DNA of 22,193 nucleotides from CALBTQ01 sp036725605 (GTDB lineage Bacteria; Lernaellota; Lernaellaia; Lernaellales; Lernaellaceae). The notes beneath the pieces were generated by a model, which saw only the letters and a program-made list of their open reading frames with translations, searched no databases and had not been told where the DNA came from. The DNA is taken from the NCBI GenBank assembly GCA_036725605.1, contig DAIMDW010000051.1, positions 1-22,193 of the forward strand. The letters run 5' to 3'. Of this stretch, positions 7,203 to 13,418 are shown piece after piece. The first letter of the stretch is position 1; each line of letters starts with the position of its first letter. The position numbers were made by a program, and so were the translations under genes.

Positions 7203-8234
7203 TTAGGCTCCCTTGGGAATACCCCGTCTTCTTTTCACCATTGCACCGTTAGAAAATTCGAAAATATTGTAGAATCCATCATCGTTTGGCCTAGAGTCTG
7301 GGTTTGTCGTAGCACCTGCACAATGAAGCATAATGCCATTTAGGTCGTATTCGTACATTTTATGTTCGTGCCCATGAAGAATCAGGTCAACTCGGTTGCT
7401 CTCCGCAATGGAAATTAGATCATTCGCATTCGAAAGGTCCAAAAACATATTGGCTACTTTTTTTCTCTTAGGCTCTGGTTTTATATGATGATGTAAGACC
7501 AGGACTTTATAAGAGTTTCGGGCTTCTGGACGGTGGAACATATCATTTAATCGATCAAGTTGACCTTCAGAAATTGAACCTCGTGAATTTAATAGAGGGT
7601 TAAAACACGTAGAGTCTAGGGAGATAAAACATATATCGTTAATCGCTTGAAAATAGGGAAACTGATTTTTCCAGCGTTCATCACCAAAATACTCTATATA
7701 TCGATCAAGCTTCGCGTCCTCTCCAAAAGCTGTTAGACGCTGAATGTTAACATCGTGATTGCCCGGTATTAGTGTCACGTTGGCAATCAACCTTAATTTT
7801 TTCACAAATTTGCTTGCCATTACAAACTCATCTTCACTCGCAACATTTGTGATATCTCCGGTGATTACAACATGTTTGACTCTTTGATTTGATAAATCGG
7901 CCAGTAGAGCTTGCCTCATACATTCTGTGTCTTTCTTTAAATAAAATATCCTCTTGAGTCGCAAAAATTGGCGCGAAAGAAAAATTGCTGCCGGAATACT
8001 CAATGCGGTTACAGCAGCAACCTTTCGAAAATCAATATCATTTCCATCGGAATGGTAAATTAGCTTTTTCCAAAGATTTTCCCGTTTTTGGGGATCTTCA
8101 ATATACGGCCTTAAAATGGGTACTAGCGCCGCTGGTGGTCCGGCCAAGAGAACAAAGTCCCAAAAAGCTGTTTTCAGATTTGAGGAATTCGATGTGATGT
8201 GGAGGTCAGAAATATGAGCTACTCTAAAAGACAC
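7203..8234 (-). CDS. Calcineurin-like metallophosphoesterase with hydrophobic insertion
   Basis: A 343-residue protein with a GTG start at 8234 and GAGGAAA about six bases upstream. The five metallophosphoesterase motifs are all present: D10-L-H12, G126-D127, G158-N-H-D161, H248-H-H250 and G288-H-E-H291. These bind two metals, and the family hydrolyses phosphomonoesters, phosphodiesters or cyclic nucleotides; the substrate is unknown here. The first two motifs are separated by about 115 residues instead of the usual 30-40. The insert has two hydrophobic stretches (about 24-42 and 72-88) that could anchor the enzyme to the inner face of the membrane. It is the last gene of the glycine-zipper operon, 27 bases behind the 55-aa gene, so it probably acts on or with those membrane proteins. 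Confidence 0.88.
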   Translation of the reverse strand: MSFRVAHISDLHITSNSSNLKTAFWDFVLLAGPPAALVPILRPYIEDPQKRENLWKKLIYHSDGNDIDFRKVAAVTALSIPAAIFLSRQFLRLKRIFYLKKDTECMRQALLADLSNQRVKHVVITGDITNVASEDEFVMASKFVKKLRLIANVTLIPGNHDVNIQRLTAFGEDAKLDRYIEYFGDERWKNQFPYFQAINDICFISLDSTCFNPLLNSRGSISEGQLDRLNDMFHRPEARNSYKVLVLHHHIKPEPKRKKVANMFLDLSNANDLISIAESNRVDLILHGHEHKMYEYDLNGIMLHCAGATTNPDSRPNDDGFYNIFEFSNGAMVKRRRGIPKGA

Positions 8235-8261
8235 GCTCGTTTCCTCTTAATTTGTTTCAGG

Positions 8262-8429
8262 TCATTCATCAGAGTCGCTGGAGCTTTCTTTCTCAGCTTG
8301 CCGCACGTCTTCGGAAACTCTTTCAGCTGCGGATGCAAGGTTTTCGAAAGAGCAATCGCCGCTTTTGAAAATGTTAAGAGACTCACGAACTCCTGCTTCG
8401 AAGGCTTCCTTAAATGATTCCCATTTCAT
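8262..8429 (-). CDS. Small acidic protein, 55 aa, related to N terminus of the 8716-9054 product
   Basis: An ATG at 8429 with AAGGAG about nine bases upstream opens a 55-codon frame ending in TGA at 8262. It begins two bases after the stop of the preceding gene, and its ribosome-binding site lies inside that gene. The product starts MKWESFKEAFEAG, continues with NIFKSG and LASAAERVSEDV, and ends in a Ser/Asp/Glu-rich tail. It aligns without gaps to the N terminus of the 8716-9054 product (SKEAFKAG, EIFRSG, IASGAKQVMDKV) but lacks the glycine-zipper membrane part. It may be a soluble partner, chaperone or immunity-type protein that binds the same surface. It is easy to miss because it is short. 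The function is unknown. Confidence 0.72.
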   Translation of the reverse strand: MKWESFKEAFEAGVRESLNIFKSGDCSFENLASAAERVSEDVRQAEKESSSDSDE

Positions 8430-8431
8430 AA

Positions 8432-8719
8432 TCAGATCTCCTTGAAAACATTGTTACAAATACGACTCGACAATTTCGCGCCACCAGCCCCTCCGCCAAT
8501 GGAGCCTGCTGTGAAGCCAATAACGAATCCGATTCCAGATCCAACAGGACCAAAAATAGCCCCTATTGCTGCTCCTGTCCCTCCGCCGGTCATTCCGCCA
8601 GCAACTGTACCGCCAACGAATCCGACAGAAACAATGCTGCCTTTCACAACTGCTTCAATTTTCATTGTTTCGTGTTTTTGAAGACTCATTGTGTTTTTCC
8701 GTTTTTCTAGATTGTTCAT
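8432..8719 (-). CDS. Glycine-zipper membrane protein (paralogue 4), 95 aa
   Basis: Start set at the ATG at 8719, which overlaps the TGA of the preceding gene as ATGA, a clear coupling signal; an earlier in-frame ATG at 8731 would add four residues. A charged N-terminal 25 residues (KRKN, QKHETMKIEAVVKG) precede a continuous Gly/Ala/Val run containing GGMTGGG, GAAIGAIFG, GSGIGF and GGGAGG. The GxxxG spacing can pack two transmembrane helices tightly. The short tail KLSSRICNNVFKEI is amphipathic. Proteins of this kind insert into membranes as oligomers (holin-, bacteriocin- or lipoprotein-like), but this one has no signal peptide, lipobox or double-glycine leader. It sits in the middle of the minus-strand operon, followed two bases later by the 55-aa gene. 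Confidence 0.8.
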   Translation of the reverse strand: MNNLEKRKNTMSLQKHETMKIEAVVKGSIVSVGFVGGTVAGGMTGGGTGAAIGAIFGPVGSGIGFVIGFTAGSIGGGAGGAKLSSRICNNVFKEI

Positions 8720-9054
8720 CTTGTCACCCATTCAAGTAGCTTATGACCACCGTATCCAATTCCAAGAAGCGCCACTCCGAAACCGGATCCGATGAGTGCT
8801 CCCGTTGCTACCGTCGAGCCAGCGATAGCGGCCAGTCCTGCAAAACACCCGCTTCCGACAGCCGTTCCGGCGCTCATGGCCACACCCGCAGTTGCGCCAA
8901 CGCCAGCGCCGGTACCAGCTGCAAGAGCAACTTTGTCCATTACCTGTTTGGCACCGCTCGCAATTGAAGCTGGGTTCACCTTACCCGACCTGAATATCTC
9001 GGACGCGGCTTTAGCACCTGCCTTGAACGCCTCTTTCGATATTACTGGATTCAT
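8716..9054 (-). CDS. Glycine-zipper membrane protein (paralogue 3), 112 aa
   Basis: ATG at 9054 overlaps the upstream stop as ATGA, and the gene's own TGA overlaps the next start in the same way, so translation is coupled on both sides. Residues 1-42 are a soluble helical region (SKEAFKAGAKAASEIFRSG, then ASIASGAKQVMDKV) homologous to the 55-aa protein at 8262-8429. Residues about 43-103 are a Gly/Ala-rich membrane domain with repeated GxxxG/AxxxG spacing. The end GIGYGGHKLLEWVTR matches GLGYGVYRLVKHWS and GLGYGIFKLGK of the paralogues at 9299 and 12008. This shared C-terminal signature supports a single protein family spread over both divergent operons. A pore- or complex-forming role is inferred, not shown. 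Confidence 0.8.
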   Translation of the reverse strand: MNPVISKEAFKAGAKAASEIFRSGKVNPASIASGAKQVMDKVALAAGTGAGVGATAGVAMSAGTAVGSGCFAGLAAIAGSTVATGALIGSGFGVALLGIGYGGHKLLEWVTR

Positions 9055-9281
9055 TTTCCCCTCTTGCCATCGGTATCGGTTTGTTCGCCATCAAATAAAG
9101 AGCCGACATAACCACCAAGTGCACCGCCTACGGCTGCTCCGATAGGGCCTCCGAATGCCGCGCCCACGGCCGCACTGACACCGGCCCCGATGGCTGCGTT
9201 TTTGTGCTCGTTAACCACGTTCTTCAGACTGGTTTTTATCTCTTCCGGTACCGCGATTTCATCATTCAGTTTCTTGTCCAT
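9051..9281 (-). CDS. Glycine-zipper membrane protein (paralogue 2), 76 aa
   Basis: Start chosen at the ATG at 9281 because CGGAG lies about seven bases upstream. An in-frame ATG at 9302 overlaps the preceding stop as ATGA and would add seven residues, so it remains possible. The first 28 residues are charged (MDKKLNDEIAVPEEIK, NVVNEHK). Residues 29-62 form a classic glycine zipper (GAGVSAAVGAAFGGPIG, then GGALGGYVG), and the tail DGEQTDTDGKRGK is hydrophilic. It resembles small glycine-zipper domain proteins found in envelopes and toxin-like cassettes. It lacks the GYG C-terminal signature of paralogues 1, 3 and 6, so it may have a different position in the complex. Confidence 0.78.
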   Translation of the reverse strand: MDKKLNDEIAVPEEIKTSLKNVVNEHKNAAIGAGVSAAVGAAFGGPIGAAVGGALGGYVGSLFDGEQTDTDGKRGK

Positions 9282-9298
9282 TTTGATCTCCGTATTAA

Positions 9299-9595
9299 TC
9301 ATGACCAGTGTTTTACAAGTCGATAGACGCCATAACCAAGCCCCGCCGCAAGGACGCCAACGCCTGTTGACGCCAACGCCCCGGCAACAATCGGACCTCC
9401 CACTGCCGCAATACCCGCAGAAAGAGCCGGTCCACCACCAACTCCGATGCTGCCTGCCAGAATCTGTGCGGTGGCGTAGCCTCCAAGATTTGCGAGCGAA
9501 CCTGACAAGCCTGCGGTTATGCCTGTCATCGTGGCCGCACTTCCAACAACTCCCGCCGATCCAGCCGCTACCGTAACTTTTCCTGAACTCTTCAT
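9299..9595 (-). CDS. Glycine-zipper membrane protein (paralogue 1), 98 aa
   Basis: First gene of the minus-strand operon. The ATG at 9595 is chosen because a strong AAAGGAGG lies five bases upstream; the frame is open further but without such a site. After a short basic N terminus (MKSSGKVT) nearly the whole chain is Gly/Ala/Val/Ser (GSAGVVGSAAT, GLSGSLANLGG, GSIGVGGG, GIAAVGGP), enough for two or three closely packed membrane helices. It ends GLGYGVYRLVKHWS, the signature shared with the 8716 and 12008 products. No export signal is seen. The Pro-Gly pairs between hydrophobic blocks suggest hairpin turns. Its strong ribosome-binding site suggests the highest output of the set. Confidence 0.8.
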   Translation of the reverse strand: MKSSGKVTVAAGSAGVVGSAATMTGITAGLSGSLANLGGYATAQILAGSIGVGGGPALSAGIAAVGGPIVAGALASTGVGVLAAGLGYGVYRLVKHWS

Positions 9596-9658
9596 GTTGG
9601 CCTCCTTTTCGTTCTTGCTCTCGTAAACGAGTCCGGCCCAGAAATTTCCCACAATATT

Positions 9659-9688
9659 TTTCAAGACTTGAAATCAAGATGAACTTGA
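9659..9688. promoter_or_regulatory. Paired TCAAG/CTTGA operator-like dyads
   Basis: TTTCAAGACTTGAAA (9659-9673) is a palindrome around a central A. It is followed at once by TCAAG-N5-CTTGA (9674-9688). Both use the same half-site and lie between the two divergent operons, overlapping the -35 hexamer of the rightward promoter. They are good candidates for a repressor or activator that controls both operons together. Confidence 0.5.
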
Positions 9689-9713
9689 CGCTCGAAACTC
9701 CCTTCGGTAGCAT
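9685..9713 (+). promoter_or_regulatory. Sigma-70-like promoter for the rightward operon
   Basis: TTGACG (9685-9690), 17 bases, TAGCAT (9708-9713). The -35 hexamer is the same as that of the lexA promoter in this window. Transcription would begin near 9720, leaving a leader of about 55 bases before the ATG at 9776. The -10 match is moderate. An alternative ECF-type promoter recognised by the 10415 product cannot be excluded. Confidence 0.4.
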
Positions 9714-9768
9714 GCCTCGATGATCAGATCTGCTCCGATCTGGATCGCATATCGAGGACAGCCGAAGG
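9701..9768. promoter_or_regulatory. Large nested inverted repeat between divergent operons
   Basis: Three nested arm pairs share one centre: CCTTCGG (9701-9707) with CCGAAGG (9762-9768), CCTCGAT (9715-9721) with ATCGAGG (9751-9757), and GATC-AGATC (9722-9730) with GATCT-G-GATC (9737-9746). The innermost loop is TGCTCC. The right outer arm contains the ribosome-binding site of the 9776 gene. It can act as a DNA operator or cruciform, or as an RNA fold that hides that site if transcription starts far enough upstream. Confidence 0.6.
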
Positions 9769-9775
9769 TTATTTG

Positions 9776-10414
9776 ATGAATCTTGGGGATCTGATAAAAA
9801 AGGCCCTAGAAGGGGACAAGTCCGAATCCGAGACTGGTGACGGTTCTAAACCACCTGCTAATGAATCGAATCCCAATCGGGCCAGATGGGACTCCTACGC
9901 ACTCAAGACAAAGCAATCGGGTGCTATGCACATGGTCGGACATGATGTCCTTGAACCGATCTCTGGAGGATTCTCCAAAGAACTCCCGGCTGTACCTTCA
10001 GAACATCCGGCATTCCTTTATGGACAGTTCCACGGTGTAAAAGAAGTTTGGCTTTGGTCAACATCTTCATTAAAAATGCAAAAATGGAAGTTGAAAAAAT
10101 ATACGAGATGCAAATCTCCTGAGGATCACCTGATTCCTGTTCAAAGAGAAACTTGTAGTTTCGTTTTGCTGACTGACATTCAAAAGTATATTGCTAGTGA
10201 ACCAACGGATTTTACGAAAAGGTGGAATGAGTATACTTTACCGTGGCCTTCAAAAATCACATATATTGTTGCGCATTCTCTGTTTTTTGATTGTGTAAAA
10301 AGCCAATATGTAAATACGGCAGCTATTAACGAATTTACATACAGGGGGCACGTCGATTCAGAAACACATACGAGAATAGTTCAGGGCGTCAAGCTTTCTA
10401 GAAAAGGGAACTGA
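9776..10414 (+). CDS. Hypothetical protein, 212 aa
   Basis: First gene of the rightward operon. The ATG at 9776 has GAAGG seven bases upstream, and this site lies in the nested repeat at 9701-9768. I do not recognise the protein. The first 40 residues are polar and probably disordered (ESETGDGSKPPANESNPNR). The rest looks like a mixed alpha/beta globular domain with many aromatics (FLYGQFHGVKEVWLW, KITYIVAHSLFFDC, INEFTYRG). No signal peptide, membrane segment or known catalytic motif is visible. It ends immediately before the sigma-factor gene (TGA then ATG), so it is probably made in step with it. A regulator of that sigma factor or a soluble part of the glycine-zipper system are the obvious guesses. 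Confidence 0.8.
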   Translation: MNLGDLIKKALEGDKSESETGDGSKPPANESNPNRARWDSYALKTKQSGAMHMVGHDVLEPISGGFSKELPAVPSEHPAFLYGQFHGVKEVWLWSTSSLKMQKWKLKKYTRCKSPEDHLIPVQRETCSFVLLTDIQKYIASEPTDFTKRWNEYTLPWPSKITYIVAHSLFFDCVKSQYVNTAAINEFTYRGHVDSETHTRIVQGVKLSRKGN

Positions 10415-11077
10415 ATGGAAAGCAGTTTTTACGAATCTCTATTAAAGCACTTCATTCAAGTTGCATGGAAAGTTTCGCCCGAAGTCGCCAAGGACGAGGA
10501 TCGATGCCGAGAAATTTTGCACGACCGTGTTTTCAATACACTAAAAATTCAAAACTGGAGTGAAGTCGAAGAAAAAATCCTAGGAATTTCAAAGGAATTT
10601 GCAACTCCCAACGCATACGCCAACTACCTTTTCACGGTATTTAAGAACGCTATATTGGACGAGTTACGCCAACAAACCAGCGCAAAAAAGCGTTCAATAT
10701 CAATAGAATACGCAATAACAGGGGATCGAGCACAGGACGAGAAGCCTCAACAGGAACAGGCGCTTGGACTTGCGGTCACGGAGGAACCATCAGAACCACC
10801 TGAAAAGCTTAGGGAAATTTCAAACAGAATATTTTTTGCCTTGGGGCGGGAAAAACGGCGTCTGCTTTCGTTAAGAGTTACAGGAGAAATGAAACTTGAG
10901 GAATGCGCCAGTGTGCTCGGGATTTCCAAGTCGTCTGTGGACCGACACGCAAAGGCAGTGTTCAATGACTTAGAAGGACTTTTGGCAAAGGAAGGAAAAG
11001 AGCTTTCCGAGAAGGATCTTAAGGACTTGATTTCCTTGCTTTTGCTAAGAATAGATCAGGAATTCGACGATGAGTGA
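10415..11077 (+). CDS. ECF-like sigma-70 family RNA polymerase sigma factor
   Basis: A 220-residue protein whose ATG directly follows the previous stop, with AAGGGA six bases upstream. Residues about 10-93 correspond to sigma region 2, ending in the helix NAYANYLFTVFKNAILDELR and a basic KKR that would melt and bind the -10 element. An acidic/Glu-Pro linker follows (about 105-130). Region 4 spans about 132-176, with the HTH MKLEECASVLGISKSSVDRHAKAVF for the -35 element. The 45-residue tail is Lys/Glu/Leu-rich and longer than usual. ECF sigma factors are normally held by a membrane anti-sigma factor encoded next door; here the neighbour at 11070 is a membrane protein that overlaps it by eight bases. 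Likely targets are the divergent promoters at 9596-9775. Confidence 0.78.
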   Translation: MESSFYESLLKHFIQVAWKVSPEVAKDEDRCREILHDRVFNTLKIQNWSEVEEKILGISKEFATPNAYANYLFTVFKNAILDELRQQTSAKKRSISIEYAITGDRAQDEKPQQEQALGLAVTEEPSEPPEKLREISNRIFFALGREKRRLLSLRVTGEMKLEECASVLGISKSSVDRHAKAVFNDLEGLLAKEGKELSEKDLKDLISLLLLRIDQEFDDE

Positions 11078-11957
11078 AGAACTTACAACTTGGATAAATG
11101 GCTTCTGGAAAGAAACAGATCGGCCGGAGAAGGTCGAGCGTGGGCAAGTCTGGACTATTTTTGGGGCAAAAGGAACAGAAGGACCGCATGCCGACCGTGG
11201 GACCCTTGTGGTTGTCTTGTCCTCCGACTTGACAACCTCGGAAGTGGTTCCTGCCCATCACGAGGTCAAAATACGAACCTTCATAGACCCAGTACTCTCC
11301 CAAAATGAATCTCAACTGGATTTTGACGACCGGATAGTCTGCGTAGCTCATCTTCCGCAGACATTGAATTCTCATGCTTTCGACAAGGCTCGTTTTCTTG
11401 GAAATTTGACCGAAAAAGGTTGGCAAGATGTCAGCAGTGCTGTCAGAGACTTTTATGACATACTGGATGAACTCGCACGTACGCAGTATCTAGATGCAAC
11501 GGGTTCGATTCAGGAAAATGATATCGAAAATGCTTTTAATTCAGGGATATTGAAATTATATCCAACGAAGGTTTCTCTCGAAAATCTAAATGCCTTAGAC
11601 GCTGATTTAGAATCAAATCTTCTCGGTTGGCAAGAACATGCAATCAAGCAAGTGGTGTGCGAGGAAAGCCGTGAACGGAGTTTGGCAGTAAGCTCACAAG
11701 AAGAAACGTCGTTTTTTCAACCATCATTGATAGCGTATGGAGGCCTAACAATTAGCTGTTTTCTTCTCGTATTTCTAGGAATTGGCCTTTTCCAACGATT
11801 GATTCACAGCATAACTGCCATGTCAATGATGCTTCATCTTTCGAGTGCATTTGTTCTTCTCGTTGGATTAAGTGTCCTGGCATATTACCTTGTTTATTTT
11901 TATTACAGCATGGAAGATTCAAGCAGCAAGCCATGCTTCTCTGAAAGTCCGGTATGA
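11070..11957 (+). CDS. Two-TM membrane protein, possible anti-sigma or sensor partner
   Basis: A 295-residue protein overlapping the sigma-factor gene by eight bases, so the two are made together. Residues about 22-120 form a beta-rich domain (VERGQVWTIFG, RGTLVVVLSSD, FDDRIVCVAHLPQTL, RFLGNLTEKGWQDV) whose order of strands faintly recalls the PemK/MazF fold, but the match is too weak to claim. A helical linker follows. Two strong membrane helices lie at about 218-245 and 252-278, and the tail is short and polar. The arrangement of a large cytoplasmic domain followed by a membrane hairpin, beside a sigma factor, suggests an anti-sigma/sensor protein. A toxin-fold membrane effector acting with the glycine-zipper proteins is the alternative. 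Confidence 0.72.
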   Translation: MSEELTTWINGFWKETDRPEKVERGQVWTIFGAKGTEGPHADRGTLVVVLSSDLTTSEVVPAHHEVKIRTFIDPVLSQNESQLDFDDRIVCVAHLPQTLNSHAFDKARFLGNLTEKGWQDVSSAVRDFYDILDELARTQYLDATGSIQENDIENAFNSGILKLYPTKVSLENLNALDADLESNLLGWQEHAIKQVVCEESRERSLAVSSQEETSFFQPSLIAYGGLTISCFLLVFLGIGLFQRLIHSITAMSMMLHLSSAFVLLVGLSVLAYYLVYFYYSMEDSSSKPCFSESPV

Positions 11958-12007
11958 AGCTTATTACCGGTCATACAAGAACTTAAATTTGCTAAGGAGA
12001 GACCAAA

Positions 12008-12253
12008 GTGAACGATAAACAGAAGAAAGTCGCAAAGGAAGCTGGGAAAGCTGCAGGTGCTGTCGGCGCTGGAGCGGCAACCGGAGCCGCGATAGGTGGC
12101 GTAATTGGAGGAGTTGGAGTTGCCGCAATGGGAACGGCGATTGCTGCTCCTTTGGTTGCGATTGGTGCAGGGTTAGCTGGTCTTGGATATGGCATTTTTA
12201 AATTGGGCAAAATGGCTGGCAGCAAATCGCAAAACGACAAAAAAAGCAAATGA
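12008..12253 (+). CDS. Glycine-zipper membrane protein (paralogue 6), 81 aa
   Basis: GTG start at 12008 with AAGGAGA about eight bases upstream. It lies 50 bases after the membrane-protein gene and ends the rightward operon. A lysine-rich N terminus (MNDKQKKVAKEAGK) leads into a dense glycine zipper (GAVGAGAATGAAIGGVIGG, then GVAAMG), a second hydrophobic block ending GLAGLGYGIFKLGK, and a basic tail with many Lys/Ser/Asn. The GLGYG signature ties it to the paralogues at 9299 and 8716 on the opposite strand. It is the only glycine-zipper gene on the rightward side, so it may be the sensor-side or regulatory member of the set. No leader or lipobox is seen. Confidence 0.78.
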   Translation: MNDKQKKVAKEAGKAAGAVGAGAATGAAIGGVIGGVGVAAMGTAIAAPLVAIGAGLAGLGYGIFKLGKMAGSKSQNDKKSK

Positions 12254-12300
12254 ATTCATGCGCATCGACTGAGCGAAACGTTTAAACAAGACGAGAGTGC

Positions 12301-13260
12301 TCATAGATCAAGTTTTTTTATCAACCGTCGAGTAAAATAATAATCAAGACCAAGTTCCAGCGCCGTATCCATGATCGAAGCATTTGGCTTCTTTTTTTTA
12401 TACTCTGTTAACTGAGCCTCAATCGCTTGTCCGCTTTTCCGGCGAAACGAGGGATCAAATTGTTCGTCTATAAATTGAAAATCTCTGACAGAAATGGTTT
12501 TTCGGCTGCTTGCAGATACCCTTGCCGATGCCACCTGAACACAGCTTTGAAGTTGGCGCACATTTCCAGGCCATTCATAAGAAAGTAGCGCCTTCAGAGC
12601 AATAGGTTGCAACCGAAAATGACGAGCATTTACTTTCAACTTATCAAAAAAATAGCGGGTGAGCATTACAATATCGTCTCTTCGATCCCGAAGAGGTGGA
12701 ACACAAAGGGTGGATGCAGAAATCCGGAAGAAAAGATCGGCTCGAAATTTCTTCGCATCAACAAGCTCTTTCAAATCCCTGTTGGTCGCCGCAACCACCC
12801 TCACATCCACTGGGATCGCCCTGCTGCTTCCAACCCGAACAACTTCACCTTCCTGGAGCACTCTCAACAAGCGCGACTGCAACCCCAGGGGCATTTCCCC
12901 TATTTCATCCAGGAACAGAGTTCCACCGTTGGCGACTTCGAAATGACCTTTGCGTTGATTTATTGCTCCCGAGAATGCTCCGCGCTCGTGGCCGAAGAAC
13001 TCACTGTCGATCAATCCCTCGGGAATCGCGCCACAGTTTACTGCGACAAATGGCTTGTTCCGACGTGGACTATGCCAATGGATAGCTCTGGCCACACCCT
13101 CCTTTCCGGTTCCGGTTTCACCTTGGACGACTACCGGGAAATCGGCCGGCGCGTAGATCGTTCGAACTTCCTGAAATATTCGAGTCAGAACTGGGTCCAC
13201 GGTCTTGAGGGCTTTTCCAGGGCCGTATTCAAGGGTTTCTATGTGCCGAGGCTTTCTCAT
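12301..13260 (-). CDS. Sigma-54-dependent transcriptional activator, PspF-like (no receiver domain)
   Basis: A 319-residue AAA+ enhancer-binding protein: Walker A GETGTGKE (47-54), the sigma-54 contact loop GAFSGA (94-99), Walker B LFLDEIGEM (115-123), sensor VVAATNRDL, arginine fingers RADLFFR (163-169), and WPGNVRQL (230-237). The usual loop is GAFTGA; the Thr-to-Ser change is conservative and may keep function. The N terminus is only about 20 residues, with no receiver, GAF or PAS domain, so activity must be set by a partner protein or by expression. The C terminus ends in a short HTH-like segment (IMDTALELGLDYYFTRRLIKKL). It is the only sigma-54 activator in the window and thus a candidate for the promoters at 6782, 21763 and 22111. 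The start has no clear ribosome-binding site. Confidence 0.88.
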   Translation of the reverse strand: MRKPRHIETLEYGPGKALKTVDPVLTRIFQEVRTIYAPADFPVVVQGETGTGKEGVARAIHWHSPRRNKPFVAVNCGAIPEGLIDSEFFGHERGAFSGAINQRKGHFEVANGGTLFLDEIGEMPLGLQSRLLRVLQEGEVVRVGSSRAIPVDVRVVAATNRDLKELVDAKKFRADLFFRISASTLCVPPLRDRRDDIVMLTRYFFDKLKVNARHFRLQPIALKALLSYEWPGNVRQLQSCVQVASARVSASSRKTISVRDFQFIDEQFDPSFRRKSGQAIEAQLTEYKKKKPNASIMDTALELGLDYYFTRRLIKKLDL

Positions 13261-13368
13261 GGGCGAAAGAATATCGGGATATGCCCGTCTCAGTCCTCGT
13301 CGCGGAGTCGAATTTCAATCGGCTAATTGTCGGTTGAAAACCGATCTCCTTTGACGAATCGCCAGACA

Positions 13369-13401
13369 GTCGGCAAACTGTCGGGAAATTGTCGGCAGGC
13401 C
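13369..13401. repeat. Three 11-bp direct repeats of GTCGG(C/G)AAA
   Basis: GTCGGCAAACT (13369), GTCGGGAAATT (13380) and GTCGGCAGGCC (13391) follow each other exactly every 11 bases, close to one helical turn. A further GTCGGTT at 13329 forms part of a small hairpin (CGGTT/AACCG). The repeats lie just upstream of the ribosome-binding site of the 13419 gene and about 110 bases upstream of the activator gene on the other strand. They look like cooperative binding sites for a regulator of one or both. Confidence 0.55.
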
Positions 13402-13418
13402 ATGAAAGGAGGTGCTCA

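Noticed and set aside
9051..9713. 220-codon minus-strand frame covering the second and first zipper genes
   Set aside because: Only its last 76 codons, behind their own ribosome-binding site, are convincing. The upstream part is Arg/Cys/Trp-rich and antiparallel in frame to the better supported 9299-9595 gene.
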